This document shows positions 29,924 through 38,443 of a DNA stretch of 64,000 bases, piece after piece. The DNA is from Brevundimonas guildfordensis (GTDB lineage: Bacteria > Pseudomonadota > Alphaproteobacteria > Caulobacterales > Caulobacteraceae), in contig NZ_JACSQU010000001.1 in NCBI RefSeq assembly GCF_014836405.1, positions 992,001 to 1,056,000 of the forward strand, read 5' to 3'. The position numbers and the translations under genes are program-made. Each line of letters begins with the position of its first letter. Position 1 is the stretch's first letter. The notes under the pieces are model-generated. The model made no database searches, had not been told where the DNA came from, and saw only the letters and a list, made by a program, of their open reading frames with translations.

Positions 29924-30573
29924 TGACCGCTTGGCTCCACACCCTGGGCGCCCGCACGCCTGAAGAGGCTGCACGTCGCCGGTTCGGCCTGTGGTCGCTG
30001 GGCATGTTCCTGCTTCTGCTGCCGCCCTGGTGGCTGTGGGGCGCCGACCTGGCCACGACCGCCCTTCGGCCGCTGGCGAGTGTGGTCTTCCCGATCTTCG
30101 GCCTCTCGGGCGAGATCATCACGCGCGCCGACGGCGGCTGGGGAGTCGGCACGCATCTGACCGCGGACGGCGCGCCGGTGATCCAGGAGGTGGCGCACAC
30201 CGCCATCCGCCGACTGCTGCTGGGCGTTCCGCTGGCCGTCGCCTTCCTGACGGCGCCCCCGCGAACCGACCGCCCGATCAGAGCGGCTCTGATCGCGGCG
30301 GTGGTTCTCACTACGCTTTTCCTGCTGTCGCTGGTCTGCCTGATCTGGGGCGAGCTGGCGGCGCAGTTGAACCCCGAACTGGCGCCCCGCAGCGCCGGGA
30401 TGCTGTCCTCGCTAGATCAGCCGCCGCTGCATCCGATCGCGGCCCAGGTCGCCATCGTCGGCCGCTATATCGGCATGTCGGTAGCGCCGCTGATCGCCGC
30501 CATCCTGCTGTGGGCAGCGCTCAATCCGACAGGCCGGTCAGTTGTCATGGCCGACGACAGCCTGAAGGACTGA
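29923..30573 (+). CDS. Exosortase H-associated membrane protein
   Basis: A 216-residue membrane protein with four predicted helices (about residues 25-45, 100-118, 123-145 and 175-198) and a periplasmic loop rich in Gly and Asp (GEIITRADGGWGVGTHL). Overlapping translation with xrtH and this topology match the partner protein that regularly accompanies XrtH. Its role is unknown; it may present substrates or assist in attaching the cleaved protein. It converges with kbl, 24 bases apart. Confidence 0.75.
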   Translation: MTAWLHTLGARTPEEAARRRFGLWSLGMFLLLLPPWWLWGADLATTALRPLASVVFPIFGLSGEIITRADGGWGVGTHLTADGAPVIQEVAHTAIRRLLLGVPLAVAFLTAPPRTDRPIRAALIAAVVLTTLFLLSLVCLIWGELAAQLNPELAPRSAGMLSSLDQPPLHPIAAQVAIVGRYIGMSVAPLIAAILLWAALNPTGRSVVMADDSLKD

Positions 30574-30597
30574 ACCGGCTCCGCCCGCTTGCGGGGG

Positions 30598-31800
30598 TCA
30601 GATGACCCCCAACTCCCTGCCCGCCTGAGTGAAGGCGGCCACGGCGGCGTCGATCTGTTCGAAGGTGTGGGCCGCCGACATCTGGGTGCGGATGCGGGCC
30701 TGGCCGCGCGGCACCACGGGGAAGCTGAAACCGATGACATAGACGCCCAGCTCCAGCAGGCGCGCCGCCATGTCCTGCGCCAGCTTGGCGTCGCCCAGCA
30801 TCACCGGGATGATCGGATGTTCGCCCGGCAGCAGGTCGAAACCAGCCTCGGTCATCGCCGAACGGAATCGCGCGGCGTTGGCGAACAGTTGGGCGCGCAG
30901 GGCGTCGCCCTCCTCGCCCGAAGCGATGCGGATGGCCTCCAGCGACGAGCCGCACACGGCCGGCGCCAAGGCGTTGGAGAAGAGGTAGGGCCGCGCGCGC
31001 TGCTTCAGCAGCTCGACCACGTTCTTGCGGGCGCAGATGAAGCCGCCCATGGCGCCGCCCAGCGCCTTGCCGAAGGTGCCCGTGACGAAGTCGACCTCGA
31101 CGCCGCAGTGGGCGAACGAGCCCTTGCCCTTGTCGCCCAGGAAGCCGGTCGCATGGCAGTCGTCGACCATGATCAGGGCTTCATACTGGTCAGCCAGGCC
31201 GCGGATCTGATCGATCTTGCCGATGTAGCCGTCCATCGAGAAGGCGCCGTCGGTGGCGATGATGATGTTGCGCGCCCCGGCGGCGCGCGCCTCCTTCAGC
31301 TTGGTCTCCAGATCGGCCATGTCCGAGTTGGCGAAGCGGTAGCGCTGAGCCTTCGACAACCGCACGCCGTCGATGATGGAGGCGTGGTTCAGGCTGTCCG
31401 AGACGATGGCGTCCTCAGCCCCGAACAGCGGCTCGAAAATGCCGCCGTTGGCGTCGAAGGCGGCGGCGAACAGGATGGCGTCCTCAAAGCCGAGGTAGTC
31501 GGCGATGGCGCGCTCCAGCTCCTTGTGGATTTCCAGCGTGCCGCAGATGAAGCGCACCGAGGCGGTGCCCGCGCCCCACTTCTCCTGCGCCTTGATCCCG
31601 GCCTGGGTGACACGCTCGTCGCCCGCCAGGCCCAGATAGTTGTTGGCGCAGAAGTTCAGCACGTCGCGGCCGTTGACGGAGATCACCGGCCCCTGGCGCG
31701 AGGCGATCACGCGCTCGGGCTTGGTCAGCCCCTGGGCGTCGATGTCGGCCAGTTCGGCGGAGACGCGATCGTAGAAAGCCTGGTTCGTATTCTGGGTCAT
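30598..31800 (-). CDS. kbl: Glycine C-acetyltransferase (2-amino-3-ketobutyrate CoA ligase)
   Basis: A PLP enzyme that splits 2-amino-3-ketobutyrate with CoA into glycine and acetyl-CoA, completing threonine breakdown after tdh. It has 400 residues. The PLP lysine is about residue 245 in FVTGTFGKALGGAMGG. NFCANNYLGLAGD, DDCHATGFLG and RPYLFSNALAP are typical of KBL within the alpha-oxoamine synthase family. It lies 39 bases downstream of the MliC/DUF4232 lipoprotein gene and may be co-transcribed with it. Confidence 0.95.
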   Translation of the reverse strand: MTQNTNQAFYDRVSAELADIDAQGLTKPERVIASRQGPVISVNGRDVLNFCANNYLGLAGDERVTQAGIKAQEKWGAGTASVRFICGTLEIHKELERAIADYLGFEDAILFAAAFDANGGIFEPLFGAEDAIVSDSLNHASIIDGVRLSKAQRYRFANSDMADLETKLKEARAAGARNIIIATDGAFSMDGYIGKIDQIRGLADQYEALIMVDDCHATGFLGDKGKGSFAHCGVEVDFVTGTFGKALGGAMGGFICARKNVVELLKQRARPYLFSNALAPAVCGSSLEAIRIASGEEGDALRAQLFANAARFRSAMTEAGFDLLPGEHPIIPVMLGDAKLAQDMAARLLELGVYVIGFSFPVVPRGQARIRTQMSAAHTFEQIDAAVAAFTQAGRELGVI

Positions 31801-31839
31801 GTTTGCTCCGCTACGCTGAATCTCGGCCGGTTTGAACCC

Positions 31840-32718
31840 CTAGCCTGCGGCGGCCACCGCGGGCTGAGTCGAGGCTTCGGCCACAGGGCGCAGGGGGCTG
31901 ACCTCAACCTGCCCGCCGCAGGGCGTGAAGGCCAGCGGCAGGGCGATGGCGCTCGCCGCGCCCGGCGCCGTGACCCGCACCGTCTTGGCCGAAGGACAGG
32001 TCGTCTCGCCCTTGTCCTCGTGCGGGATGACGCTCCAGGCCAGATCAAACCAAGCAGCCTGCTGGGGGCGGATTTCAACCGGCGTCGGCGTCCCCCCCTG
32101 TGCGAAATAATTACCCGGCGCCTGAACCGCCCGAACGCCCGTCAGCAGCTTGCCCTCGCCGTCCAACAGGCTGACAGACGGATAGCCCGCGACCGTGCAG
32201 GCGGACGGGCCTGTGTTCCTGAGCGCCAGCGTCGTCACGCGGTGGCCCATGCCCGCATCGCCGCCCTCTACCGCTAGACGCAGCGTCTCGGCGGCGCAGG
32301 GCGCGCCCGAGGGCGGCGGCGCCACGGCGGCGACCGGGCGGCTGCAGCGTTCGATGATGACGCCGCCCGCCTGATCGCCCTGTCCCGGACGGCTCAGCGT
32401 GCCGCTTTCCGTCTCACCCCGGCTGGCCGTCCACCACTCCAGCCCCTGCCCCGCATAGCGTGCGCCGCTCGCGGAGACGACGCTGGTCAGGACGTAGTCC
32501 TTGCCGTCGTAAGAGACACGCGCGGTTTCGGCGTCAGGATAGGCGACCACCACCGTCTTGCCGCTCTCACAGGCATAGCCGATGGCCGCCGAGTTCTGAG
32601 CCGCCGGAGCTTCGATCGGCGAAGTCGGCTCGGGCGGCGCCTCGGGCGAACAACCCGCGACCAGAAGTGCCAGCCCGGCGGTCAGGGCGATGGTCGAAAA
32701 AGTGACGGATCTGCTCAT
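31840..32718 (-). CDS. Lipoprotein with MliC and DUF4232 domains
   Basis: A 292-residue lipoprotein with a lipobox VAGC at about residues 20-23. Residues about 45-115 form an MliC-type (C-type lysozyme inhibitor) domain: YACESGKTVVVAYPDAE, SASGARYAGQGLEWW and SGTLSRPG. The C-terminal half (about 135-270) is a DUF4232 domain (LALRNTGPSACTVAGYPSVSLLD and a closing Cys-Gly), more often seen in actinobacteria. The start is ATG 32718, which puts the signal peptide at the N-terminus. Probably protects the envelope from lysozyme; the DUF4232 role is unknown. Divergent from the zinc receptor. Confidence 0.85.
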   Translation of the reverse strand: MSRSVTFSTIALTAGLALLVAGCSPEAPPEPTSPIEAPAAQNSAAIGYACESGKTVVVAYPDAETARVSYDGKDYVLTSVVSASGARYAGQGLEWWTASRGETESGTLSRPGQGDQAGGVIIERCSRPVAAVAPPPSGAPCAAETLRLAVEGGDAGMGHRVTTLALRNTGPSACTVAGYPSVSLLDGEGKLLTGVRAVQAPGNYFAQGGTPTPVEIRPQQAAWFDLAWSVIPHEDKGETTCPSAKTVRVTAPGAASAIALPLAFTPCGGQVEVSPLRPVAEASTQPAVAAAG

Positions 32719-32807
32719 AGCGGCCCCCTCGAAACAGCGACCCTGCTGCAACGTCGAGAGCCTGTGAAGGCTCCGCCAGCGGAAATCGACTAAGAGCGGT
32801 TGCGAAG

Positions 32808-32827
32808 TGATATACTATAACATATCA
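32808..32827. promoter_or_regulatory. Zur-type operator upstream of the zinc receptor
   Basis: TGATATACTATAACATATCA is a near-palindrome. Its part GATATACTATAAC (32809-32821) matches the Zur consensus GTTATA-N-TATAAC at 11 of 12 defined positions. It lies 33 bases before the receptor's ATG, where it would overlap the promoter. The AT-rich stretch stands out from the GC-rich surroundings. Repression by Zur when zinc is plentiful is inferred. Confidence 0.7.
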
Positions 32828-32860
32828 AGCCTCCCATCGTTGTAACGGGGATGCGTGATC

Positions 32861-34987
32861 ATGCGTTTTCAGACCTTCCTGCTGACCGCCGTGGGCGCGG
32901 CCGCCCTGACCGGCCTGGGCGGCGTTGCGCCCGCGCTCGCCGAGGACGTGCTGCAGCGCCAATCGCAGGCCGATCCGCATAACCACGCCCCGACAGCCGC
33001 TGACGCCTATGAGGTGGACGAAGTCGTGGTGCGCGCCCTGCCCCTGGGCCGCTCAGGCGACGACGTCGGTTCGCACGTCGCCCTGCTGAGCGGCGACGAT
33101 CTGGTTCACCGACGCCAGTCAACGCTGGGCGAGACGCTGAACAGCATCCCCGGCGTCAACTCTGACACCTTCGGCGGGGGGGCCAGCCGCCCGGTGGTGC
33201 GGGGCCAGACCTCGCCGCGCGTGAAGGTGCTGAGCGAGGGCGCTGGGCTGATGGACGCCTCCGAAGTCTCGCCCGACCACGCCGTCAGCGGCGAGCCGCT
33301 GCTGCTGGAAGGCGTCGAGATCCTGCGCGGCCCCGCAGCCCTGCTTTACGGCGGCGGCGCCATCGGCGGCGCGGTCAATCTTCTGGACAAGAAGATCCCG
33401 ACCCGCATCCCGGCTGAGGGCGGGGAAGGCGTTGCCGAATATCGTCGCGGCTCGGTCGACAATGAGGAAGCCGGCGTGGTCGGCATGACGGTCGGCGCCG
33501 GCAACTTCGCCCTCCGCGTCGAGGCGGCGGCGCGCAAGTCGGACGACTACAAGGTTCCGGGCTGGGACGAACCGCGGCTGGACGGCTCCTACAACGAGAC
33601 CTCGACGGCGACTCTGGGCGCCTCCTGGATCGGCTCGCGCGGCTATCTGGGCGCGGCCTATACGGAACAGACCAGCCGCTATGGCCTGTCCGGACACACC
33701 CACGAGTATGAGGGCTGCCACCCGCACGGCGACCACCTTCACTGCGGCGCCGGTCACGACCACGGTCATGACGACGATCATGGCCACGGCGACGATGATC
33801 ACGGCCACGATCATGAAGGCGACCACGATCACGCCGCCCCCGAGGTCCGCCTGAAGAGCCGGCGCGTCGATCTGCGCGGCGAACTGCGCGACCCGCTGCC
33901 GGGTATCGAGAACCTGCGCCTGCGCGCCGGCTACACCGACTATGAGCACAGCGAGCTGGAGGAAGGCGTCGTCGCCACCACCTTCACCAACAAGGGCTAC
34001 GACGGCCGCATCGAAGCGCAGCACCGCGAGATCGCGGGCCTGCGCGGCGTAGTCGGCCTGCAACTGAGCAAGAGCGACTTCGCCGCCGTCGGCGTGGAGA
34101 GCTATCTGGCGCCCAGCACGACCAAGAACACCGGCCTGTTCGTGATGGAGGAATACGAGATCGGCCTGTGGCACCTGGAAGGCGCGCTGCGTCAGGAGTG
34201 GCAGGAGGCCTCGGCTGTCGGCCTGCCCGACGTCGAGCACAAGCCCTTCTCCGTCTCCGGCTCTGCCGTGTGGCACTTCACGCCCGGCTGGTCGGGCGCC
34301 CTGTCGCTGTCGCGCTCGCAGCGCGCGCCTTCGGCTCAGGAGCTGTACGCCGACGGCGTCCACCTGGCGACCAACACCTATGAGATCGGCGACGCTGCAC
34401 TCGACGTAGAGACGGCCAACTCCATCGAGCTGACCCTGCGCAAGACTGAAGGCCCCCTCACCGGATCGGTCAGCGCCTACCACTATGTCTATGACGACTA
34501 CATCTTCGCCCGGACGCTGGACCAGTTCGAGGACTTCCGCCTGATCCGCTACAGCCAGGCCGATGCGACCTTCACCGGCATCGAGGGTGAGCTGACGCAA
34601 CAGTTCACGCCCTGGCTGTCGGGCACGGTGTTCGGCGACTACGTCCAGGGCGAACTCAAGGGCGACGGCGGCAACCTGCCACGCATTCCGGCGGCGCGGG
34701 CGGGCGTTCGCCTGGCCGCCTTCCAGGGGCCGTGGTCGGGCGACGTCGAATATAGCCGCACCTTCAAGCAGACCGACATCGCGGCCTTCGAGACCGAGAC
34801 GCCGGGCTATGACATGGTCAATGCCACCTTGGCCTACGACATCGACCTGGGGCCGGTGCGCTCGCAGATCTTCCTGCGCGGGACCAATCTGCTGGACGAG
34901 ACGGCGTTCAACCACGCCTCCTTCCTGGCTGATACCGCCCCTCTGCGCGGGCGTAATGTGACGATTGGCGTACGCGCCCGCTTCTAG
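32861..34987 (+). CDS. ZnuD-like TonB-dependent zinc receptor
   Basis: An outer-membrane receptor of 708 residues from ATG 32861 (the frame also offers a GTG 6 bases upstream). It has a signal peptide, then a TonB-box-like VDEVVVRAL and a plug domain (SIPGVNSDTFGGGASRPVVRG, VEILRGPAALLYGGGAIGGAVNL). The barrel ends in VTIGVRARF. A long loop at about residues 280-325 is very rich in His and Asp (repeats of GHDDDHGHGD), as in ZnuD-type zinc receptors. Together with the Zur-type box this supports zinc uptake. A terminator-like hairpin follows. Confidence 0.9.
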   Translation: MRFQTFLLTAVGAAALTGLGGVAPALAEDVLQRQSQADPHNHAPTAADAYEVDEVVVRALPLGRSGDDVGSHVALLSGDDLVHRRQSTLGETLNSIPGVNSDTFGGGASRPVVRGQTSPRVKVLSEGAGLMDASEVSPDHAVSGEPLLLEGVEILRGPAALLYGGGAIGGAVNLLDKKIPTRIPAEGGEGVAEYRRGSVDNEEAGVVGMTVGAGNFALRVEAAARKSDDYKVPGWDEPRLDGSYNETSTATLGASWIGSRGYLGAAYTEQTSRYGLSGHTHEYEGCHPHGDHLHCGAGHDHGHDDDHGHGDDDHGHDHEGDHDHAAPEVRLKSRRVDLRGELRDPLPGIENLRLRAGYTDYEHSELEEGVVATTFTNKGYDGRIEAQHREIAGLRGVVGLQLSKSDFAAVGVESYLAPSTTKNTGLFVMEEYEIGLWHLEGALRQEWQEASAVGLPDVEHKPFSVSGSAVWHFTPGWSGALSLSRSQRAPSAQELYADGVHLATNTYEIGDAALDVETANSIELTLRKTEGPLTGSVSAYHYVYDDYIFARTLDQFEDFRLIRYSQADATFTGIEGELTQQFTPWLSGTVFGDYVQGELKGDGGNLPRIPAARAGVRLAAFQGPWSGDVEYSRTFKQTDIAAFETETPGYDMVNATLAYDIDLGPVRSQIFLRGTNLLDETAFNHASFLADTAPLRGRNVTIGVRARF

Positions 34988-35011
34988 AGCTTTTCGCGAC
35001 TGCAAAATAAC

Positions 35012-35042
35012 AGGGACGGGATCCGACGGATTCCGTCCCTTT
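35012..35042 (+). terminator. Terminator-like hairpin after the zinc receptor
   Basis: AGGGACGGGATCC (35012-35024) pairs with GGATTCCGTCCCT (35028-35040) around GAC, with one G-U pair, followed by a short TTG. It lies 25 bases after the receptor stop. The T-run is short but the stem is strong. The remaining gap to 35220 holds no recognisable element except a T-rich stretch near 35195. Confidence 0.65.
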
Positions 35043-35220
35043 GCCCGTTGGAACCATGTCGGTTCGGATGGGACTAAGCCCCTTGTTACAGGAGTTTAAT
35101 CCAGAAGAGCGAACGCGCCATTTTTCGGCGTGCATCGTTCTCTAGTCCAATCGATGCGACGGACGGGACAGGGCGTCGGTCGCAAACGTGCCTGCTTTTT
35201 TGGTTGCCTTAGGACTCGAC

Positions 35221-37959
35221 ATGTCGCCAGTCGCCTTGCTGTTCGCTCTCGCCTCCCTGTCTCCTGCCGACACTGCCTCCAGCACTCCGCCGCAGTCCGC
35301 CCCTGCCCAGACGGCCACCCCCGTGCCGCAGCAGGAGGTCGAGGCGGACACTTATGATCTCGGCACGCTTGAGGTCGTGACCACCGCGCGGCGCGGTGCG
35401 GCCCTGGGCGACTACGAACCCGAGCTGACCCTCGACGAGGAGCAGATCAAGGCCTACGGCGCCAGCAGCATCGAGGAGCTGATGACCCTGCTTGAGCCGG
35501 TCACGCGCAGCTCGCGCGGAGGCTCGCCGGTCTTCCTGGTCAACGGGCGGCGCATCTCTGGTTTCCGCGAGATTCGCGGCATCCCGCCCGAGGCCATCGA
35601 GCGCACCGAAATCCTGCCCGAGGAGACCGCCCTCTCCTATGGCTACAGCGCCGATCAGCGGGTGGTGAACTTCGTGCTCAAGGCCGACTTCCGTTCGGTC
35701 ACCATGCAGGCGACGGCCCGTCGGCCGGATCAGGGCGGCCGCACCTTGACCGATCTGGAAAGCAACGTCCTTCGCATCGCCGGCAAACAGCGTTGGACGC
35801 TGGATCTGGAGTACGAGCGCGACACCCCCCTGTTCGAGACCGAGCGCAACATCGTCCGCGACGGAACGCCCTTTGACCTGATGGGCAACGTCACGTCGCC
35901 CGGCGGCGGCGAAATCGATCCTGCCCTGTCGGCTCTGCTAGGCCAGAGCGTGACGACCGCCTCGGTGGGCGCCGGCGCAGCAGGCGGCGCCAGCCTGGCC
36001 GACTTCGGCGTAGGGCCGCGCACCGACGATCTGACCGCCTATCGCACCTTGTCGCCCAAGCGCGAGAACAGCTCCATCTCCGGCTCCCTGGTGCGCGACC
36101 TGAACCAGACGATGTCGCTGACGCTCAGCGGCGAGTTGGAAGACACGTCCAGATTCTCTTACCTGGGCCTGCCGGGCCTCAGCCTCGCCCTTCCCTCGAC
36201 CAGTCCCTACTCGCCGTTCGCCAGCGACGTCCTGCTGTACCGCTACGTCGATGCGCCGGGCGCGCTTGGTCGACAGACCGACACTTTGGCAGGCGAGCTC
36301 GGCTTCCTTGTCGACGGCTATCTGGGCGACTGGCGCTGGACGGTGAACGGCGGCTACGATCGCAGTGAAACCAAGACGCGCACCGGACGCGGCCTCAACG
36401 ATGACGCGCTGCAGGCGGGCGTGACGGCGGGGACGATCGACCCCTTCGGCGACCTGGGCCAGCTGCCGACCAATCCGTTCGACACGGCGCGGTCAATTTC
36501 CAGCAAGTCCAGCATCGAGGGGGTCATCAACGGCACGGCCTGGGAGGGTCCCGCAGGCTCGCTGACCTCGACGTTCAAGGTCGGCTTCGACAGCCAGTCG
36601 CTGGATTCCGAGACCTTGCGTTTCTCGGAGCAGGAACAGGCCAGCGTCTTCTCCGAACGCTCGCTGTCGCGCGACCGCACCAGCGCCTCGGGCAACTTCA
36701 ACCTGCCCATCGCCAGCCGCGACCGCGAGGTGCTGGGCGCACTGGGCGACCTGTCGGCCAATCTGAACCTGGCCTATGAGGACCTGTCGGACTTCGGCGG
36801 TCTGTCGGCCTATACGGTCGGGCTGAACTGGTCACCGTGGGAGCCGGTCAACTTCAACGCCAGCTGGGCCGACGAGCAGAAGGCTCCGTCGATGGCGCAG
36901 CTGAACGGCCCGACCCTGTCGACGCCGAACGTGCCGGTCTACGACTTCGCCACCGGCCAGTCGGTGACCATCACCCGCATCGAGGGCGGCAACCCCAACC
37001 TGTCGGAAGAGACCAAGCGCGTCCTCAAGCTCGGCGTCAATCTGACGCCGCTGAAGGACAAGGACCTGCGCCTCACCGCCAACTACACGCGGACCGAGAC
37101 GGAAGGCTCCATCGCCTCCTTCCCGACCATCACGCCGGAACTCGAAGCCGCCCTGCCCGAGCGGTTCACCCGCGACTTGGACGGCAACCTGCTGTCGATC
37201 GACGCCCGGCCGCTGAACTTCCAGAAGGCCGAGCAGCAGGAACTCCGCTGGGGCCTGAACTTCTCGACCGCCTTCGGCAAGCCGGACCCGGCGGCGATGG
37301 CTCGCATGAACGCTCGCAATGGCGGTCAGCGCGGTCCGGGCGGCGGAGGAGCGGTCACGCGGGTCGAGGGCGGCCCGCCTGCGGGAGGCCGTCAGCGCGC
37401 CGGCGGCTCATCGTCGGGCGGGATGCGGATGCAGGGCGGCGGCCGCGGCCGGGGCGGCGGCATGATGCCCGGCCAGGGCCGGTTCAACATCTCGCTGTAT
37501 CACACCTATCGCATCCAGGATGAGATCACGATCCGCGACGGCCTGCCGGTGCTCGACCTGCTGGACGGCGCCGCCATCGGCGCGCGCGGCGGCCAGTCCC
37601 GCAACGAAGTCCAGTTGCAGATGGGCGCCTTCAAGAGCGGCATGGGCGGCTTCCTGAACGCCAACTGGAAGGAATCCACCCGCATCAACGGCGGCTCGTC
37701 GCCCGATGACGACCTGAGCTTCTCGGACCTGACGACGGTGAACCTGAACCTGTTCGCCGACTTGTCGTCGCGCGAAAACCTGGTCTCGCGCTATCCGTGG
37801 CTGAAGGGGACGCGCGTCAGCCTCGGCGTGGAGAACATCTTCGACCAGCGGCTGGACGTGCGCGACGGCCTGGGGAACACGCCGCTGTCGTATCAGCCCG
37901 ACTATCTCGACCCGATGGGCCGGACCTTCCGGATCAGCCTGCGCAAGATCTTGTACTGA
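35221..37959 (+). CDS. Large TonB-dependent receptor with Gly/Arg-rich insert
   Basis: An outer-membrane receptor of 912 residues. The start is ATG 35221, giving a signal peptide (MSPVALLFALASLSPADTASS); a GTG 33 bases upstream is less likely. The plug has LGTLEVVTTARRG, a weak plug signature (GGSPVFLVNGRRISGFREIRG) and TEILPEETALSYGYSADQRVVNF. The barrel contains a low-complexity insert at about residues 698-756 (Gly, Arg, Met and Ser-rich), an unusual feature for a barrel loop. It ends FRISLRKILY with C-terminal aromatic. The substrate is unknown. This plug type is common in Caulobacterales and sphingomonads and is often larger than classical siderophore receptors. Confidence 0.88.
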   Translation: MSPVALLFALASLSPADTASSTPPQSAPAQTATPVPQQEVEADTYDLGTLEVVTTARRGAALGDYEPELTLDEEQIKAYGASSIEELMTLLEPVTRSSRGGSPVFLVNGRRISGFREIRGIPPEAIERTEILPEETALSYGYSADQRVVNFVLKADFRSVTMQATARRPDQGGRTLTDLESNVLRIAGKQRWTLDLEYERDTPLFETERNIVRDGTPFDLMGNVTSPGGGEIDPALSALLGQSVTTASVGAGAAGGASLADFGVGPRTDDLTAYRTLSPKRENSSISGSLVRDLNQTMSLTLSGELEDTSRFSYLGLPGLSLALPSTSPYSPFASDVLLYRYVDAPGALGRQTDTLAGELGFLVDGYLGDWRWTVNGGYDRSETKTRTGRGLNDDALQAGVTAGTIDPFGDLGQLPTNPFDTARSISSKSSIEGVINGTAWEGPAGSLTSTFKVGFDSQSLDSETLRFSEQEQASVFSERSLSRDRTSASGNFNLPIASRDREVLGALGDLSANLNLAYEDLSDFGGLSAYTVGLNWSPWEPVNFNASWADEQKAPSMAQLNGPTLSTPNVPVYDFATGQSVTITRIEGGNPNLSEETKRVLKLGVNLTPLKDKDLRLTANYTRTETEGSIASFPTITPELEAALPERFTRDLDGNLLSIDARPLNFQKAEQQELRWGLNFSTAFGKPDPAAMARMNARNGGQRGPGGGGAVTRVEGGPPAGGRQRAGGSSSGGMRMQGGGRGRGGGMMPGQGRFNISLYHTYRIQDEITIRDGLPVLDLLDGAAIGARGGQSRNEVQLQMGAFKSGMGGFLNANWKESTRINGGSSPDDDLSFSDLTTVNLNLFADLSSRENLVSRYPWLKGTRVSLGVENIFDQRLDVRDGLGNTPLSYQPDYLDPMGRTFRISLRKILY

Positions 37960-37986
37960 TCGGCGTCCCGCTACTCGCCGTCATAG

Positions 37987-38016
37987 AAAAGGCCCAGTCT
38001 CGCGACCGGGCCTTTT
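37987..38016. terminator. Bidirectional terminator between TonB receptor and mce
   Basis: AAAAGGCCC (37987-37995) and GGGCCTTTT (38008-38016) flank an inner GTC-TCGC-GAC hairpin. T-runs are present on both strands, so it can end both the receptor transcript and the convergent propionyl-CoA operon (mce stop at 38021). Confidence 0.9.
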
Positions 38017-38020
38017 GTCT

Positions 38021-38443
38021 TCAGTGCGCCTCTTTCGGCGTCTCCATCAGTTCGATCAGCACCCCGCCCATCTCCTTGGGATGCAGGAACACCACCGGCG
38101 TGCCATGCGCGCCGATGCGCGGCTCGCCCGTGCCGAGGATGGTCACGCCCTTGGCGCGCATATCGGCGATGGCCGCGTGAATATCAGCCACTTCGAAACA
38201 GACGTGGTGCTGCCCGCCCTTGGGGTTCTTGGCCAGGAAGCCGGTGATCGGGCTGGTCTCGTCAAACGGCTCGATCAGCTCGATCTGGGCCGTCGGCGTG
38301 TCGATGAAGCAGACCTTCACCCCCTGCGCGGGCAGGTCGAACGGCTCGCCGATCTTCGTCGCGCCCAGCACGTCGCGATACAGTTTGATCGACTCGGCGA
38401 TGGAGGGCGTGGCGACGCCGACGTGGTTCAGATTGCCGATCAC
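38021..38443 (-). CDS. mce: Methylmalonyl-CoA epimerase
   Basis: Interconverts (2S)- and (2R)-methylmalonyl-CoA between propionyl-CoA carboxylase and the mutase. It has 140 residues. [27 protein letters not shown] is the family N-terminus with the first metal His. [13 protein letters not shown] and the late Glu in [10 protein letters not shown] complete the VOC-fold metal site. The ATG overlaps the mutB stop by 4 bases (ATGA). Last gene of the pccB-pccA-mutA-mutB-mce operon. Confidence 0.95.
   Translation of the reverse strand: MIGNLNHVGVATPSIAESIKLYRDVLGATKIGEPFDLPAQGVKVCFIDTPTAQIELIEPFDETSPITGFLAKNPKGGQHHVCFEVADIHAAIADMRAKGVTILGTGEPRIGAHGTPVVFLHPKEMGGVLIELMETPKEAH

Noticed and set aside
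33119-35005. Long minus-strand open frame (628 codons) opposite the zinc receptor
   Set aside because: Shadow frame. The plus strand has a complete TonB receptor with signal peptide, plug and barrel, and the antisense translation has no domain features.
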